A stretch of DNA of 61,424 nt, taken from an uncultured SAR116 cluster alpha proteobacterium. GTDB taxonomy: Bacteria; Pseudomonadota; Alphaproteobacteria; Puniceispirillales; Marisalimonadaceae. Below the pieces are notes generated by a model that had not been told where the DNA came from, did not search any database, and saw nothing but the letters and a program-made list of their open reading frames with translations. Below, piece by piece: positions 17,255-25,341 of the stretch. The DNA is taken from positions 1 through 61,424 of the forward strand of contig CABZCK010000007.1 in assembly GCA_902524215.1 (NCBI GenBank). The letters run 5' to 3'. Position numbers and translations under genes: made by a program. Each line of letters opens with the position of its first letter. Positions within the stretch are counted from its first letter, which is position 1.

Positions 17255-18250
17255 ATGGATTGGGTTAATAAACATTTACAAATAGTACCAATAAATACCT
17301 TTATTGATCCAATTTTTCCAGTTGAAAATGCAATCATAACTCATGCTCATGCTGACCATGCAAAGCCTGGGCATAATAATGTTCTTGCAACAAAACATAC
17401 AATAGAAATTATGAAAATTAGATATGGTGAGAATTGTGCAAATAATTTTCAAGAATTATCATTTAATTCTCCATTAAATGTTAATGGTGTGAAAGTTACT
17501 TTTTTTCCAGCTGGGCATATATTAGGAAGTGCTCAAGTTTTACTTGAATATCGGAAAAATAAAATAAATTTTACTGGTGATTTTAAAATAACGAAAGATG
17601 ATACTTGCGAAAACTTTAGACCAGTCACATGCGATACTTTAGTAACTGAAGCTACATTTGGCCTACCTATATTTCAACATCCAGATCCAGAAGTTGAAAT
17701 AAATAAATTAATTAATTCATTAAAAAATTTTTCAAATCGTCCACATTTAATTGGTGTTTATGCCCTTGGAAAAGCCCAACGTTTAATTAAATTATTAAGA
17801 AATAAAGGATATGATGAAACTATTTTTATCCATGGAGCATTAGAGAAGATTTGTGATTATTATATTCAGTCTGGAATAAATTTAGGAAATTTATCCAAGG
17901 CTCTTATTAAAGGTGAAAAAAAAGATTTTAATGGAAAGATAATCTTAGCTCCACCTTCAGCTCTAAAATCAACCTGGTCAAGAAGATTTATAGACCCTAT
18001 ATTGTCTCACGCTTCTGGATGGATGTCAGTAAAACAAAGAGCGAAACAGAGTTTGGTTGAATTACCTTTATTAATATCAGATCATGCTGATTGGAATGAA
18101 TTAACATCGAATATAAATAATAGTTTAGCAAAAAATATTTTAGTAACACATGGTCGAGAAGAAGCTTTAGTATATTGGTGTAAAAAAAGAGGCTTAAAAG
18201 CATCTGCATTATCAATTCAAGGTAGAGATGATAGTGGAGAAGAAATTTGA
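17255..18250 (+). CDS. Ligase-associated DNA-damage-response exonuclease (metallo-beta-lactamase fold)
   Basis: A 331-residue MBL/beta-CASP-type nuclease. The zinc motif HAHADH (30-35) is followed by FPAGHILGSAQVLLEY, the aspartate FTGDFK, ISDHADW and VTHGREEAL near the C terminus, all in the order expected of the repair-associated exonuclease. It begins 17 bp from the divergent helicase gene with no Shine-Dalgarno, and its TGA overlaps the TTG start of the ligase gene. Helicase, phosphoesterase, exonuclease and ligase together suggest an end-processing and sealing pathway for DNA damage. Confidence 0.92.
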   Translation: MDWVNKHLQIVPINTFIDPIFPVENAIITHAHADHAKPGHNNVLATKHTIEIMKIRYGENCANNFQELSFNSPLNVNGVKVTFFPAGHILGSAQVLLEYRKNKINFTGDFKITKDDTCENFRPVTCDTLVTEATFGLPIFQHPDPEVEINKLINSLKNFSNRPHLIGVYALGKAQRLIKLLRNKGYDETIFIHGALEKICDYYIQSGINLGNLSKALIKGEKKDFNGKIILAPPSALKSTWSRRFIDPILSHASGWMSVKQRAKQSLVELPLLISDHADWNELTSNINNSLAKNILVTHGREEALVYWCKKRGLKASALSIQGRDDSGEEI

Positions 18251-19818
18251 GAGAGTTTAGCCAGTTAATTAATCAATTAATTCTTACTAGATCAAGAAAA
18301 AGAAAAATTGAGTTATTAAACCATTATTTTAAAAATACCGAAAATCCTGACAGAGGATTGGCATTAGCAATTTTAACAGGAAATTTGAAAATTAAAAATA
18401 TTTCCATTTCAAAAATCAAAGAAATGATTAAAGAAGAAGTTGATCCTGAATTATTTGATTTATCATATGATTATGTTGGCGATCTTGCTGAAACAATTGC
18501 TTTAATTTGGCCTTATAAAAAAAAAGGTACAGTGCCAAAATTAAACTTTATTATAAATGAACTAGAAAGTTCAAGTACTACAAATACAACCAACTTAATA
18601 AAAAAATATCTTTCAATTTTCTCAGAAAATGAGAGATGGGCATTTATTAAACTTTTGTCAGGTGGTTTAAGAATAGGTGTTTCAACAAGGTTAACAAAAC
18701 TTTCATTAATTCATAATACAAATATTGAGATCTCAGAAGTTGAGCAAATTTGGCATGGTGTGGTTCCTCCATATATAAAATTGTTTAATTGGATTTTTGA
18801 AAATGACAGTAAACCTGAGATAAAGATTGAAAAAGTATTTCACCCTTTAATGCTAGCTCACCCTATTGAAAAAAAAGATTTTAATAACTTAAAGCCAGAG
18901 GATTTTTTAGCAGAATGGAAGTGGGATGGAATAAGAGTACAATTAGTTTTATTTAAATCCAAAATTAGTATCTTCTCTCGAACTGGGGATGATATTTCAC
19001 ATACTTTTCCAGAAATACATAATAATGAAAATGACTTAGTTGTTTTAGACGGAGAACTTTTAGTTGGAAATGATTTTACACCTCTTAAATTTAATAAATT
19101 ACAACAAAGATTAAATAGAAAAAAAGTATCAAAAGTTCACTTAGAAAACTTTCCAGCCTTTGTAAAACTTTATGACATTTTATTTTTAAAAAACAGAGAT
19201 TTAAGAAACTTAGGTTTTTCAAATAGACGAGAAATTTTATCCGATTGGCATGATAAAGTACAAAATAAATTTTTTGATCTTTCAAAAGTTTTCAAATTTA
19301 AAACTTGGGAAGAACTCACAAATATTAAGTCCAATGAATTAAATAAAAGCGAACACGAAGGTTTGATGATAAAAAGAAAAAATAGTGCTTACATTTCAGG
19401 AAGACCAAAAGGTTATTGGTATAAATGGAAAAATGAACCTTTAGTTGTAGATGCAGTTATGATGTATGCCCAAAGGGGACATGGCAAAAGAAGTTCATAT
19501 TATTCAGATTTTACTTTTGGTCTTTGGGATAAAAACAATATAGTTCCTATTTGCAAAGCATATTTTGGCTTTAATAATGAAGAATTAGAAATCTTGGATA
19601 AGTTTGTTAGAAATAACACCATTAAAAAATTTGGTCCTGTAAGAGAAGTTGAAAAAAAATTTGTAGTTGAAATAGCATTTGATTCTGTTGATTTTAGTAA
19701 AAGACATAAATCTGGAGTAGCGCTTCGTTTCCCAAGAATTAAACGTTTAAGACAAGACAAACCTATTGATGAAGTTATAAATATCAACATATTCAAAGCA
19801 AATTTTATAAATTATTAA
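18247..19818 (+). CDS. ATP-dependent DNA ligase of the ligase-associated repair cassette
   Basis: Seals DNA nicks by an enzyme-AMP intermediate. The 523 residues contain an N-terminal DNA-binding domain (about 1-190), the adenylation motif EWKWDGIR with nucleophile Lys225, LDGELLVG, EGLMIKRKNS and WYKWK, then an OB domain with VALRFPRIKRLRQDK. The start is the TTG at 18247, which overlaps the exonuclease stop as TTGA; the first residues (REFSQLINQLILTRSR) align with the usual family N terminus and the next Met is about 60 codons away, so the TTG is convincing. Last gene of the plus-strand arm. Confidence 0.93.
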   Translation: MREFSQLINQLILTRSRKRKIELLNHYFKNTENPDRGLALAILTGNLKIKNISISKIKEMIKEEVDPELFDLSYDYVGDLAETIALIWPYKKKGTVPKLNFIINELESSSTTNTTNLIKKYLSIFSENERWAFIKLLSGGLRIGVSTRLTKLSLIHNTNIEISEVEQIWHGVVPPYIKLFNWIFENDSKPEIKIEKVFHPLMLAHPIEKKDFNNLKPEDFLAEWKWDGIRVQLVLFKSKISIFSRTGDDISHTFPEIHNNENDLVVLDGELLVGNDFTPLKFNKLQQRLNRKKVSKVHLENFPAFVKLYDILFLKNRDLRNLGFSNRREILSDWHDKVQNKFFDLSKVFKFKTWEELTNIKSNELNKSEHEGLMIKRKNSAYISGRPKGYWYKWKNEPLVVDAVMMYAQRGHGKRSSYYSDFTFGLWDKNNIVPICKAYFGFNNEELEILDKFVRNNTIKKFGPVREVEKKFVVEIAFDSVDFSKRHKSGVALRFPRIKRLRQDKPIDEVININIFKANFINY

Positions 19819-19838
19819 CAAGTGAAATTTATTGCTGC

Positions 19839-19867
19839 TTGACTCTCAGTAGTTAACTTTGAATAGT
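19839..19867 (+). promoter_or_regulatory. Candidate sigma70-type promoter for the tct operon
   Basis: TTGACT (19839-19844; five of six matches to the -35 consensus), a 17-bp spacer and AATAGT (19862-19867; four of six to the -10). It lies in the 82-bp gap between the ligase gene and tctC, and would give a leader of about 27 nt that includes the strong AGGAGG ribosome site (19890-19895). Spacing is ideal but the -10 is weak. Confidence 0.4.
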
Positions 19868-19900
19868 GTTACTAATACATATTAATCTCAGGAGGAATTA

Positions 19901-20878
19901 ATGATTAATAAAAAAACACTTTTGAGCATTGGATCAGGTCTAACCATTCTTACTGGTTTAGTGGCCTTTACTACTGCTCCAAGTTTTGCTGACAAAAAAC
20001 CAGCCATAGAAGTAGTTACTCATGCTGGTGCTGGTGGCGGAACAGATGTTAACTCAAGAATGATGATGTTAAGATCAAGAAGAACTCTGAAACAAGACAT
20101 GGTTGTTGTCAATAAAAGAGGTGGAGGTGGTGCCGCCGCAATGAACTATTTTATGACAAGACCAGCAGATGGAAATACAATATTAACTTTTACAGTAGGA
20201 CACGCTATTACAATGGCCATGGGTAAAACCAAGTTAAAAGTTAGTGATATGGCTCCAATAGCAAGAGGTACTAATGACCCCCAAATTCTTATGGTAAATT
20301 GTAAAAAAAGTCCTTACAAAACACCTGAAGATTTTGTTGCTGGAATGAAAAAGGGTGACAAAATGACATTTGGAGGAACTCATACTGGTACAATTGATCA
20401 TATTACAGTTTATTTATGGGCAAAAAAACTAGGGCAAAAAATGCCTAAATATATCCCGTTTAAGGGTGGAGCAGAATTAGCTACAAGACTTGTTGCAGGA
20501 GAAGTAGATGTAGGAACACTTAATTTATCTGAAGCAGCAGCACCTGTTGAAGCTGGAGATGTTTGTCCACTTGTAATATTAGGTGAAAACGCAATGGCTC
20601 CTATTCCAAAAGCTAAAACAGCTAAATCTCTTGGAATTGATCTTGTTCTTTCAACAACAAGAGGTTTCGTAACTCACGCTGGAGTTGACAAAGCTAGAGT
20701 TGCAGCACTTGAAAAAGGTATGGCTAAAGCAATGAAACATTCAATGTATCAAGCTTATTTAGCAAATTCTGGACTAGACAATACTTCACCTCAACCTTCA
20801 GGGCCTTGGGGAAAGCAAATTGCCTTCATGGTTGGTGAATTTGGACCAGCTCTAAAAGAAATGGGCTTAATGAAGTAA
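19901..20878 (+). CDS. tctC: TTT transporter substrate-binding protein TctC
   Basis: Periplasmic binding protein of a tripartite tricarboxylate transporter, 325 residues. A signal peptide with TILTGLVAFTTAPSFA is cut before DKKPAIEVV. The family features are VVTHAGAGGGTDVNSRMM, the substrate loop in GGTHTGTIDHIT, YIPFKGGAELATRLVAGEVDVG and C-terminal MGEFGP-like region (MVGEFGPALKEMGL). AGGAGG five bases before the ATG is one of the strongest ribosome sites in the window, fitting high expression. The ligands of the family are carboxylates such as citrate, tartrate or aromatic acids; here the neighbours suggest an organosulfur carboxylate, unproven. Confidence 0.9.
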   Translation: MINKKTLLSIGSGLTILTGLVAFTTAPSFADKKPAIEVVTHAGAGGGTDVNSRMMMLRSRRTLKQDMVVVNKRGGGGAAAMNYFMTRPADGNTILTFTVGHAITMAMGKTKLKVSDMAPIARGTNDPQILMVNCKKSPYKTPEDFVAGMKKGDKMTFGGTHTGTIDHITVYLWAKKLGQKMPKYIPFKGGAELATRLVAGEVDVGTLNLSEAAAPVEAGDVCPLVILGENAMAPIPKAKTAKSLGIDLVLSTTRGFVTHAGVDKARVAALEKGMAKAMKHSMYQAYLANSGLDNTSPQPSGPWGKQIAFMVGEFGPALKEMGLMK

Positions 20879-20885
20879 ATATTAA

Positions 20886-20917
20886 TTAATGCCCTCTTTC
20901 ATATAAGGGGGCATTAA
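20886..20917 (+). promoter_or_regulatory. Intercistronic hairpin between tctC and tctB
   Basis: Inverted repeat of 13 bp with one G-T pair: TTAATGCCCTCTT (20886-20898), a 6-nt loop, and AAGGGGGCATTAA (20905-20917). It is followed by AATAAAC, not a T-run, so it is better read as a processing or 3'-end-stabilising structure, or a weak attenuator, than as a terminator. It would favour tctC message over tctBA. Confidence 0.65.
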
Positions 20918-20927
20918 AATAAACATT

Positions 20928-21389
20928 ATGTCTAATAAATTTTATACAGTTCCTTTATTCCTTACAATATTCTCAATAATTGTAATTGGAATATCTTTAC
21001 AGTTAGATACTTCGCCTGAAATGATTGTTGGTGATAGTATGCAAGCTAGATCTTTTCCAATTTTTTTAATGGTCCTAATGCTTGTTTTAATAGCTGTATT
21101 AACATTACAATATAAAACAAATAATCCCGAGCCAATAAAATTAGAAAAATTTCCAACTTGGGGAAGTATGGGCTTATTTTTAATTTTTTATTTATTAACA
21201 GTTTATACAGATATGTTTATTGGAATTTTTGTAGTGATGTTATTGATGGGTTTATTATGGGGTGAAAAGAGAATTTGGCTTTCTTTTTTAACTGCAACTT
21301 TGACCCCCTTATTAATTTTTTTATTGTTTGATTTCGTATTAAAAATTAGATTTCCAAGAGGAATTCTTATGGACATGTATTATGGTTAG
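20928..21389 (+). CDS. tctB: TTT transporter small membrane subunit TctB
   Basis: A 153-residue integral membrane protein with four hydrophobic segments (about 8-25, 44-61, 78-95 and 105-140). The periplasmic loop with MQARSFPIFLMVLMLVL matches the A.xFP.......L signature of TctB. Poorly conserved as a family, it is identified mainly by size, topology and its place between tctC and tctA, starting 10 nt after the hairpin. Confidence 0.85.
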   Translation: MSNKFYTVPLFLTIFSIIVIGISLQLDTSPEMIVGDSMQARSFPIFLMVLMLVLIAVLTLQYKTNNPEPIKLEKFPTWGSMGLFLIFYLLTVYTDMFIGIFVVMLLMGLLWGEKRIWLSFLTATLTPLLIFLLFDFVLKIRFPRGILMDMYYG

Positions 21390-21400
21390 GAAATTTTCAA

Positions 21401-22882
21401 ATGTTTGAACAAGGGTTAATGGCAATGCTATCAGTTGCAACTGATCCTTATTTGCTTTTTTTAATTTTTGTTACAACAATTTTAGGAGTTGTAATTGGAG
21501 TATTGCCAGGTTTAGGTGCGACTACTGGGGCTGCACTCTTATTACCTTTTACTTTAACTATGGACCCCGTTCACGCTATAGCAGTCCTTGCAACAATTTA
21601 TGTCTCAGCAACTTTTGCTGGATCAATAACTGCTATCTTAATTAATACACCCGGAACTTCTGCGGCTGCGGCAACAACATTTGATGGATATCCTCTTGCT
21701 CAAAAAGGCGAAGCGGGAAGAGCGTTGGGTATTGCTGTGATTTCAAGTACCGTTGGTGGGGTATTTTCTGTAATAGTTTTATGTTTTGCAGCACCTTTGT
21801 TAGCTAGAGTAGCGTACGAATTTCGATCACCTGAATATTTTGCATTAACAGTTTTTGGATTATCAATGCTTGCGAGTATTAGTGCTGGTGGAGCCGTTAA
21901 AAATTTAATAGGTGGAATATTTGGAGTTTGGTTATCAACAATTGGAGCAGAACGAGTTACAGGAATTGAACGATTTATGTTTGGTAACTATGAACTCTAT
22001 GAGGGTATTCATTTTGTTCCAATTTTTATTGGACTTTTTGCTATTTCAGAACTTTTAGTTCAATCAAAAACTGTTAATAAAATTGTAAATACTGTTAGCA
22101 TGAAAGCTGTCAAACTACCAACAAAAGAAGATTATAAGAAAATTTGGAAGACAATTTTGAGATCTTGTGGAATTGGGACTTTTATAGGTGTTTTACCAGC
22201 AGAAGGTGCCACTGTTGCATCAATGATTGGATATTCCGAAGCAAGAAGATGGTCAAAAAATAAAGAAGAATTTGGTAAAGGTTCTATTGAAGGTATAGCA
22301 GGTGCTGAAGCAGCAAATAATTCTGCAACTGGTGGTGCGATGGTACCAACAATGGTTTTAGGCATTCCTGGCAGTGGAACTACTGCAATCATATTAGTTG
22401 GGTTAATGGTGCATGGCTTAAGACCAGGTGTGTACTTGTTTACAGAACAAGTTGAAAAAGTTTATCAAATATTTGGTTCAATGTTTTTCGCAAATATTAT
22501 GTTTATGTTAATGGGTCTATATGCTGCCAGGTTATTTGCCAGGGTTTCACTTGTACCTACAGCTATATTATGGCCAATTGTTTTTGGTCTTTCTGTTATT
22601 GGTGCATATGCTTTCCAAGGCCAACTCTTAGATGTTTGGCTTGCTTTAATTTTTGGAGTAATTGGTTTTTTTGCTCGAAGACATGGTTTCTCTGTGGCTC
22701 CAATAGCAGTAGGTTTAATTCTTGGCGAAATGGTTGAAACTAATTTACAACATTCTCTTAAAATGTTTGATGGAGCATGGTGGATGATATTTACTCAACC
22801 TCTTGCACTTATGTTTTTAATTTTTGCATTTTTGGGATTATGCGGACCATACATATATTCATTAATTATGAAGAGAAAGTAA
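21401..22882 (+). CDS. tctA: TTT transporter large membrane subunit TctA
   Basis: A 493-residue permease of about 11-12 membrane helices. GVLPGLGATTGAALLLPFT near the N terminus and NTPGTSAAAATTFDGYPLAQ are defining motifs, and the second half repeats the fold with GVLPAEGATVASMIGYSEA and VLGIPGSGTTAIILVGLM. This internal duplication is normal in TctA. Its 3' end overlaps the convergent TauE-like gene by 17 nt, the largest convergent overlap in the window. Confidence 0.93.
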   Translation: MFEQGLMAMLSVATDPYLLFLIFVTTILGVVIGVLPGLGATTGAALLLPFTLTMDPVHAIAVLATIYVSATFAGSITAILINTPGTSAAAATTFDGYPLAQKGEAGRALGIAVISSTVGGVFSVIVLCFAAPLLARVAYEFRSPEYFALTVFGLSMLASISAGGAVKNLIGGIFGVWLSTIGAERVTGIERFMFGNYELYEGIHFVPIFIGLFAISELLVQSKTVNKIVNTVSMKAVKLPTKEDYKKIWKTILRSCGIGTFIGVLPAEGATVASMIGYSEARRWSKNKEEFGKGSIEGIAGAEAANNSATGGAMVPTMVLGIPGSGTTAIILVGLMVHGLRPGVYLFTEQVEKVYQIFGSMFFANIMFMLMGLYAARLFARVSLVPTAILWPIVFGLSVIGAYAFQGQLLDVWLALIFGVIGFFARRHGFSVAPIAVGLILGEMVETNLQHSLKMFDGAWWMIFTQPLALMFLIFAFLGLCGPYIYSLIMKRK

Positions 22883-23636
22883 AATCATAATTTAAAAATC
22901 CATTTAGTATTAAGTATATTGAAATAATTGTTAAAATTGAGTTAAGAAATATCTTAAAGTACTTTTGACCAAATTTAATTAAAACTTTTTTACCTATATA
23001 TGTACCTATGAAACCTGCAATTATCATCAATAAAATGATATGAAAGTAATCTGAAAAACTAAATCCCATAAATCCAAATACTAAAACTTTTATAGCATGC
23101 TGCATTGACATCAACGCTGCATGAGTTGCCGTATGACTTAGTGGATTTAATTTCATCGTCTTAACCATACCAGCAATAAAAGGACCAGTAGCTCCAAAAA
23201 ACATAGTTAAAAAACTTGAAAAAATACCTCCTATAATAATGTATCTTGATTTAATTGCAGGTATCTTTCCATAAACTGTCCACAAAATAAAAAAACCTAC
23301 AATCAACTGAATAAACCAACCTGGAAACTGAATAAAAGTATAGCCCCCAAATAAACTCCCTATAATAGTTCCAATAAAAAAAGGTAAAATTGGTTTTTTG
23401 TAAACATCTTTAATCATAAGAAGCATTCTTCCAAAATTTGAAGCAATTTGAACAGAACCATGAACAGGCAGTAAAGCTATTGGATTTAGGAATATTGCTA
23501 ACAAACCTAAAAACACAGCCCCTCCTCCTATACCAAATGCTGCAGATATAAAAGAAGTGAACATACTTGAGAAAATAAGAAAAATAATACTAAACTCAGG
23601 TAACTCTTCTGGAAAAGTGATATAAAGAAGATCCAT
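22866..23636 (-). CDS. TauE/SafE-family sulfite/organosulfonate exporter-like membrane protein
   Basis: A 256-residue membrane protein with about seven to eight helices. The family repeat is visible as SAAFGIGGGAVFLGLLA in the first half, with GTIIGSLFGG and ATGPFIAGMV in the second. The family exports sulfite, sulfoacetate or related anions, though some members carry other substrates. I begin at the ATG ending at 23636, eight bases after the stop of the co-directional ThDP enzyme; a TTG at 23693 inside that gene would add a hydrophilic tail without family support. Operon pairing with a ThDP-dependent lyase is the basis for proposing release of sulfite or a sulfonate. Confidence 0.82.
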   Translation of the reverse strand: MDLLYITFPEELPEFSIIFLIFSSMFTSFISAAFGIGGGAVFLGLLAIFLNPIALLPVHGSVQIASNFGRMLLMIKDVYKKPILPFFIGTIIGSLFGGYTFIQFPGWFIQLIVGFFILWTVYGKIPAIKSRYIIIGGIFSSFLTMFFGATGPFIAGMVKTMKLNPLSHTATHAALMSMQHAIKVLVFGFMGFSFSDYFHIILLMIIAGFIGTYIGKKVLIKFGQKYFKIFLNSILTIISIYLILNGFLNYDFTFSS

Positions 23637-23643
23637 GTAATCT

Positions 23644-25296
23644 TTACTTTTCTGTAAAAGGTGGTGGTATAAAATATCTTGGTAATTCCCCAATACTATT
23701 TATATCAATTTCCAATAATACAGGGCCAGGTAAATTAAATGCTTTTTTTAAAATATTTTCAAATTCGCTTGAAGACTTTACAATTAAGTGTTTCATCTTA
23801 ACAGTATCTGCAAGCTCTTTGAAATTTGGAACTTGTAAGTCAGCAAAATTTCTTCTTCCTTCATATAAACTATCCTGAATATGTTTTATAACTCCATAAC
23901 CTTTATCATTCATTACCATAAAAATTATATTGCTGTTGATTTCAACTGCTGTCCATAATTCAGAAACATTTAACATAAACCCGCCATCACCACACATAGC
24001 AATTGATTTTACTTTTTCTTCTGTTGCAACAGAAGCACCAATTGCAAGAGACATTCCAGGGCCTATCCCTGCTCCAACTGGATAAATGTTTTGATACCAT
24101 TTTTGTACTGGCATTAACCTATTTCCCCAAGTACTATTGGATATGGTTACATCTCTAATCCATCTTGCGTTTTTAGGTAAATTTCTCTCTATTATTTCAG
24201 GGAATTCTCCGTAAATTTTAAGAAATTCTTTATAATCTTTTTTGATTTCTTTTTTTAAAGATTTAACTTCATGTATCCAATTATTATCTATAGTTTTTAT
24301 ATCATCTAATCTTTCATAAAGATTTTCTAAAACCTTTTTTCCATCACCTAAATGAAATATTTTTGAAGGATAAGTTCTATTTTCTGCATTTGGATCGATA
24401 TCAATTTGTATAAGGTTATCAGGTAGTTTTAATGACATATCTTTTGTTTCATGTCCTCTTAATCTACTTCCAACAACAATCATTAAATCAAGAGAAGAAT
24501 AAAATTTTTCAACTTTTGGAATTGCATTGAATGAACCTAAACACATCTCATGATTTTCATCTATAACGCCTCTTCCTTGAGTACTTGTTATGACCGCAAA
24601 ACCCAAACCAATAAACTTTTCAACTTCAGAGGTAAGTTTTTTTCCACCATTACCAATCCATAATATTTTTCTTTTTGATTTTCTAATTTCTTCTTCGATA
24701 AAATCTAATGATTTCAAATTTCCTAAAGAGATATTTTTATCGTTCACAATTACTTTATTAAATATTTCTTTCCTATTAATAATTGTACGTTGAACATCTA
24801 TTGGAACCTCAATTGATACTGGACCTGTTGGAGGCGTCATAGCCTCTTCTAGAGCTTTTTCTAATACCTCTAAAATATTTTTAGACGATGATATTCTATA
24901 GGCATTTTTTGAAACAGATTTCATCATTTCAAGTTGATTTGAAACATCATGAACAGTACCTTGATTTTTATCCAAATTTTCGGTAGCAGTTTGACCGGTT
25001 ATATGAAGTAACGGAGTTCCTGCAAATCTTGCTTCAACTAGAGACCCTACAACATTAGCTGCACCGGGACCAGTACTTGTAATAACAACTCCTACTTTGT
25101 CAGAAGATCTAGCAAAACCATCTGCCATATGACCTGCTCCCATTTCACCTCTCGTTGGCACAAATTTAATTAAATTTCTTTTTGCAATAGCATCCAAAAT
25201 AGGAATATTATGGACTGAAACAACACCAAAAACGGTCTTCAAATCATTCTCAAATAAAAAATCTGATATTAAGTCACCAACATTGTACTCATTCAT
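23644..25296 (-). CDS. ThDP-dependent enzyme, acetolactate synthase/decarboxylase-like, substrate unknown
   Basis: Thiamine-diphosphate enzyme of 550 residues with the three-domain ALS-like order. Glu51 in TRGEMGAGHMADGFARSS is the ThDP-activating glutamate; the central domain is Rossmann-like; the metal/ThDP motif runs from CGDGGFMLNVSELWTAVE to VMNDKGYG near residues 430-465. The sequence does not carry the features I associate with sulfoacetaldehyde acetyltransferase, and biosynthetic ALS is usually paired with ilvH, which is absent. AGAGGA before the ATG at 25296 supports the start. A decarboxylase or carboligase acting on a 2-oxo acid, with the following TauE-like exporter removing a product, is the working idea. 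Confidence 0.82.
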   Translation of the reverse strand: MNEYNVGDLISDFLFENDLKTVFGVVSVHNIPILDAIAKRNLIKFVPTRGEMGAGHMADGFARSSDKVGVVITSTGPGAANVVGSLVEARFAGTPLLHITGQTATENLDKNQGTVHDVSNQLEMMKSVSKNAYRISSSKNILEVLEKALEEAMTPPTGPVSIEVPIDVQRTIINRKEIFNKVIVNDKNISLGNLKSLDFIEEEIRKSKRKILWIGNGGKKLTSEVEKFIGLGFAVITSTQGRGVIDENHEMCLGSFNAIPKVEKFYSSLDLMIVVGSRLRGHETKDMSLKLPDNLIQIDIDPNAENRTYPSKIFHLGDGKKVLENLYERLDDIKTIDNNWIHEVKSLKKEIKKDYKEFLKIYGEFPEIIERNLPKNARWIRDVTISNSTWGNRLMPVQKWYQNIYPVGAGIGPGMSLAIGASVATEEKVKSIAMCGDGGFMLNVSELWTAVEINSNIIFMVMNDKGYGVIKHIQDSLYEGRRNFADLQVPNFKELADTVKMKHLIVKSSSEFENILKKAFNLPGPVLLEIDINSIGELPRYFIPPPFTEK

Positions 25297-25341
25297 TTTA
25301 TCCTCTAATATGGAAAAAAAATTTAGATTATTTTAAGTATA

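Noticed and set aside
20886..20917. Rho-independent terminator after tctC
   Set aside because: The stem is strong but is not followed by a T-run, so it is reported as an intercistronic hairpin instead.
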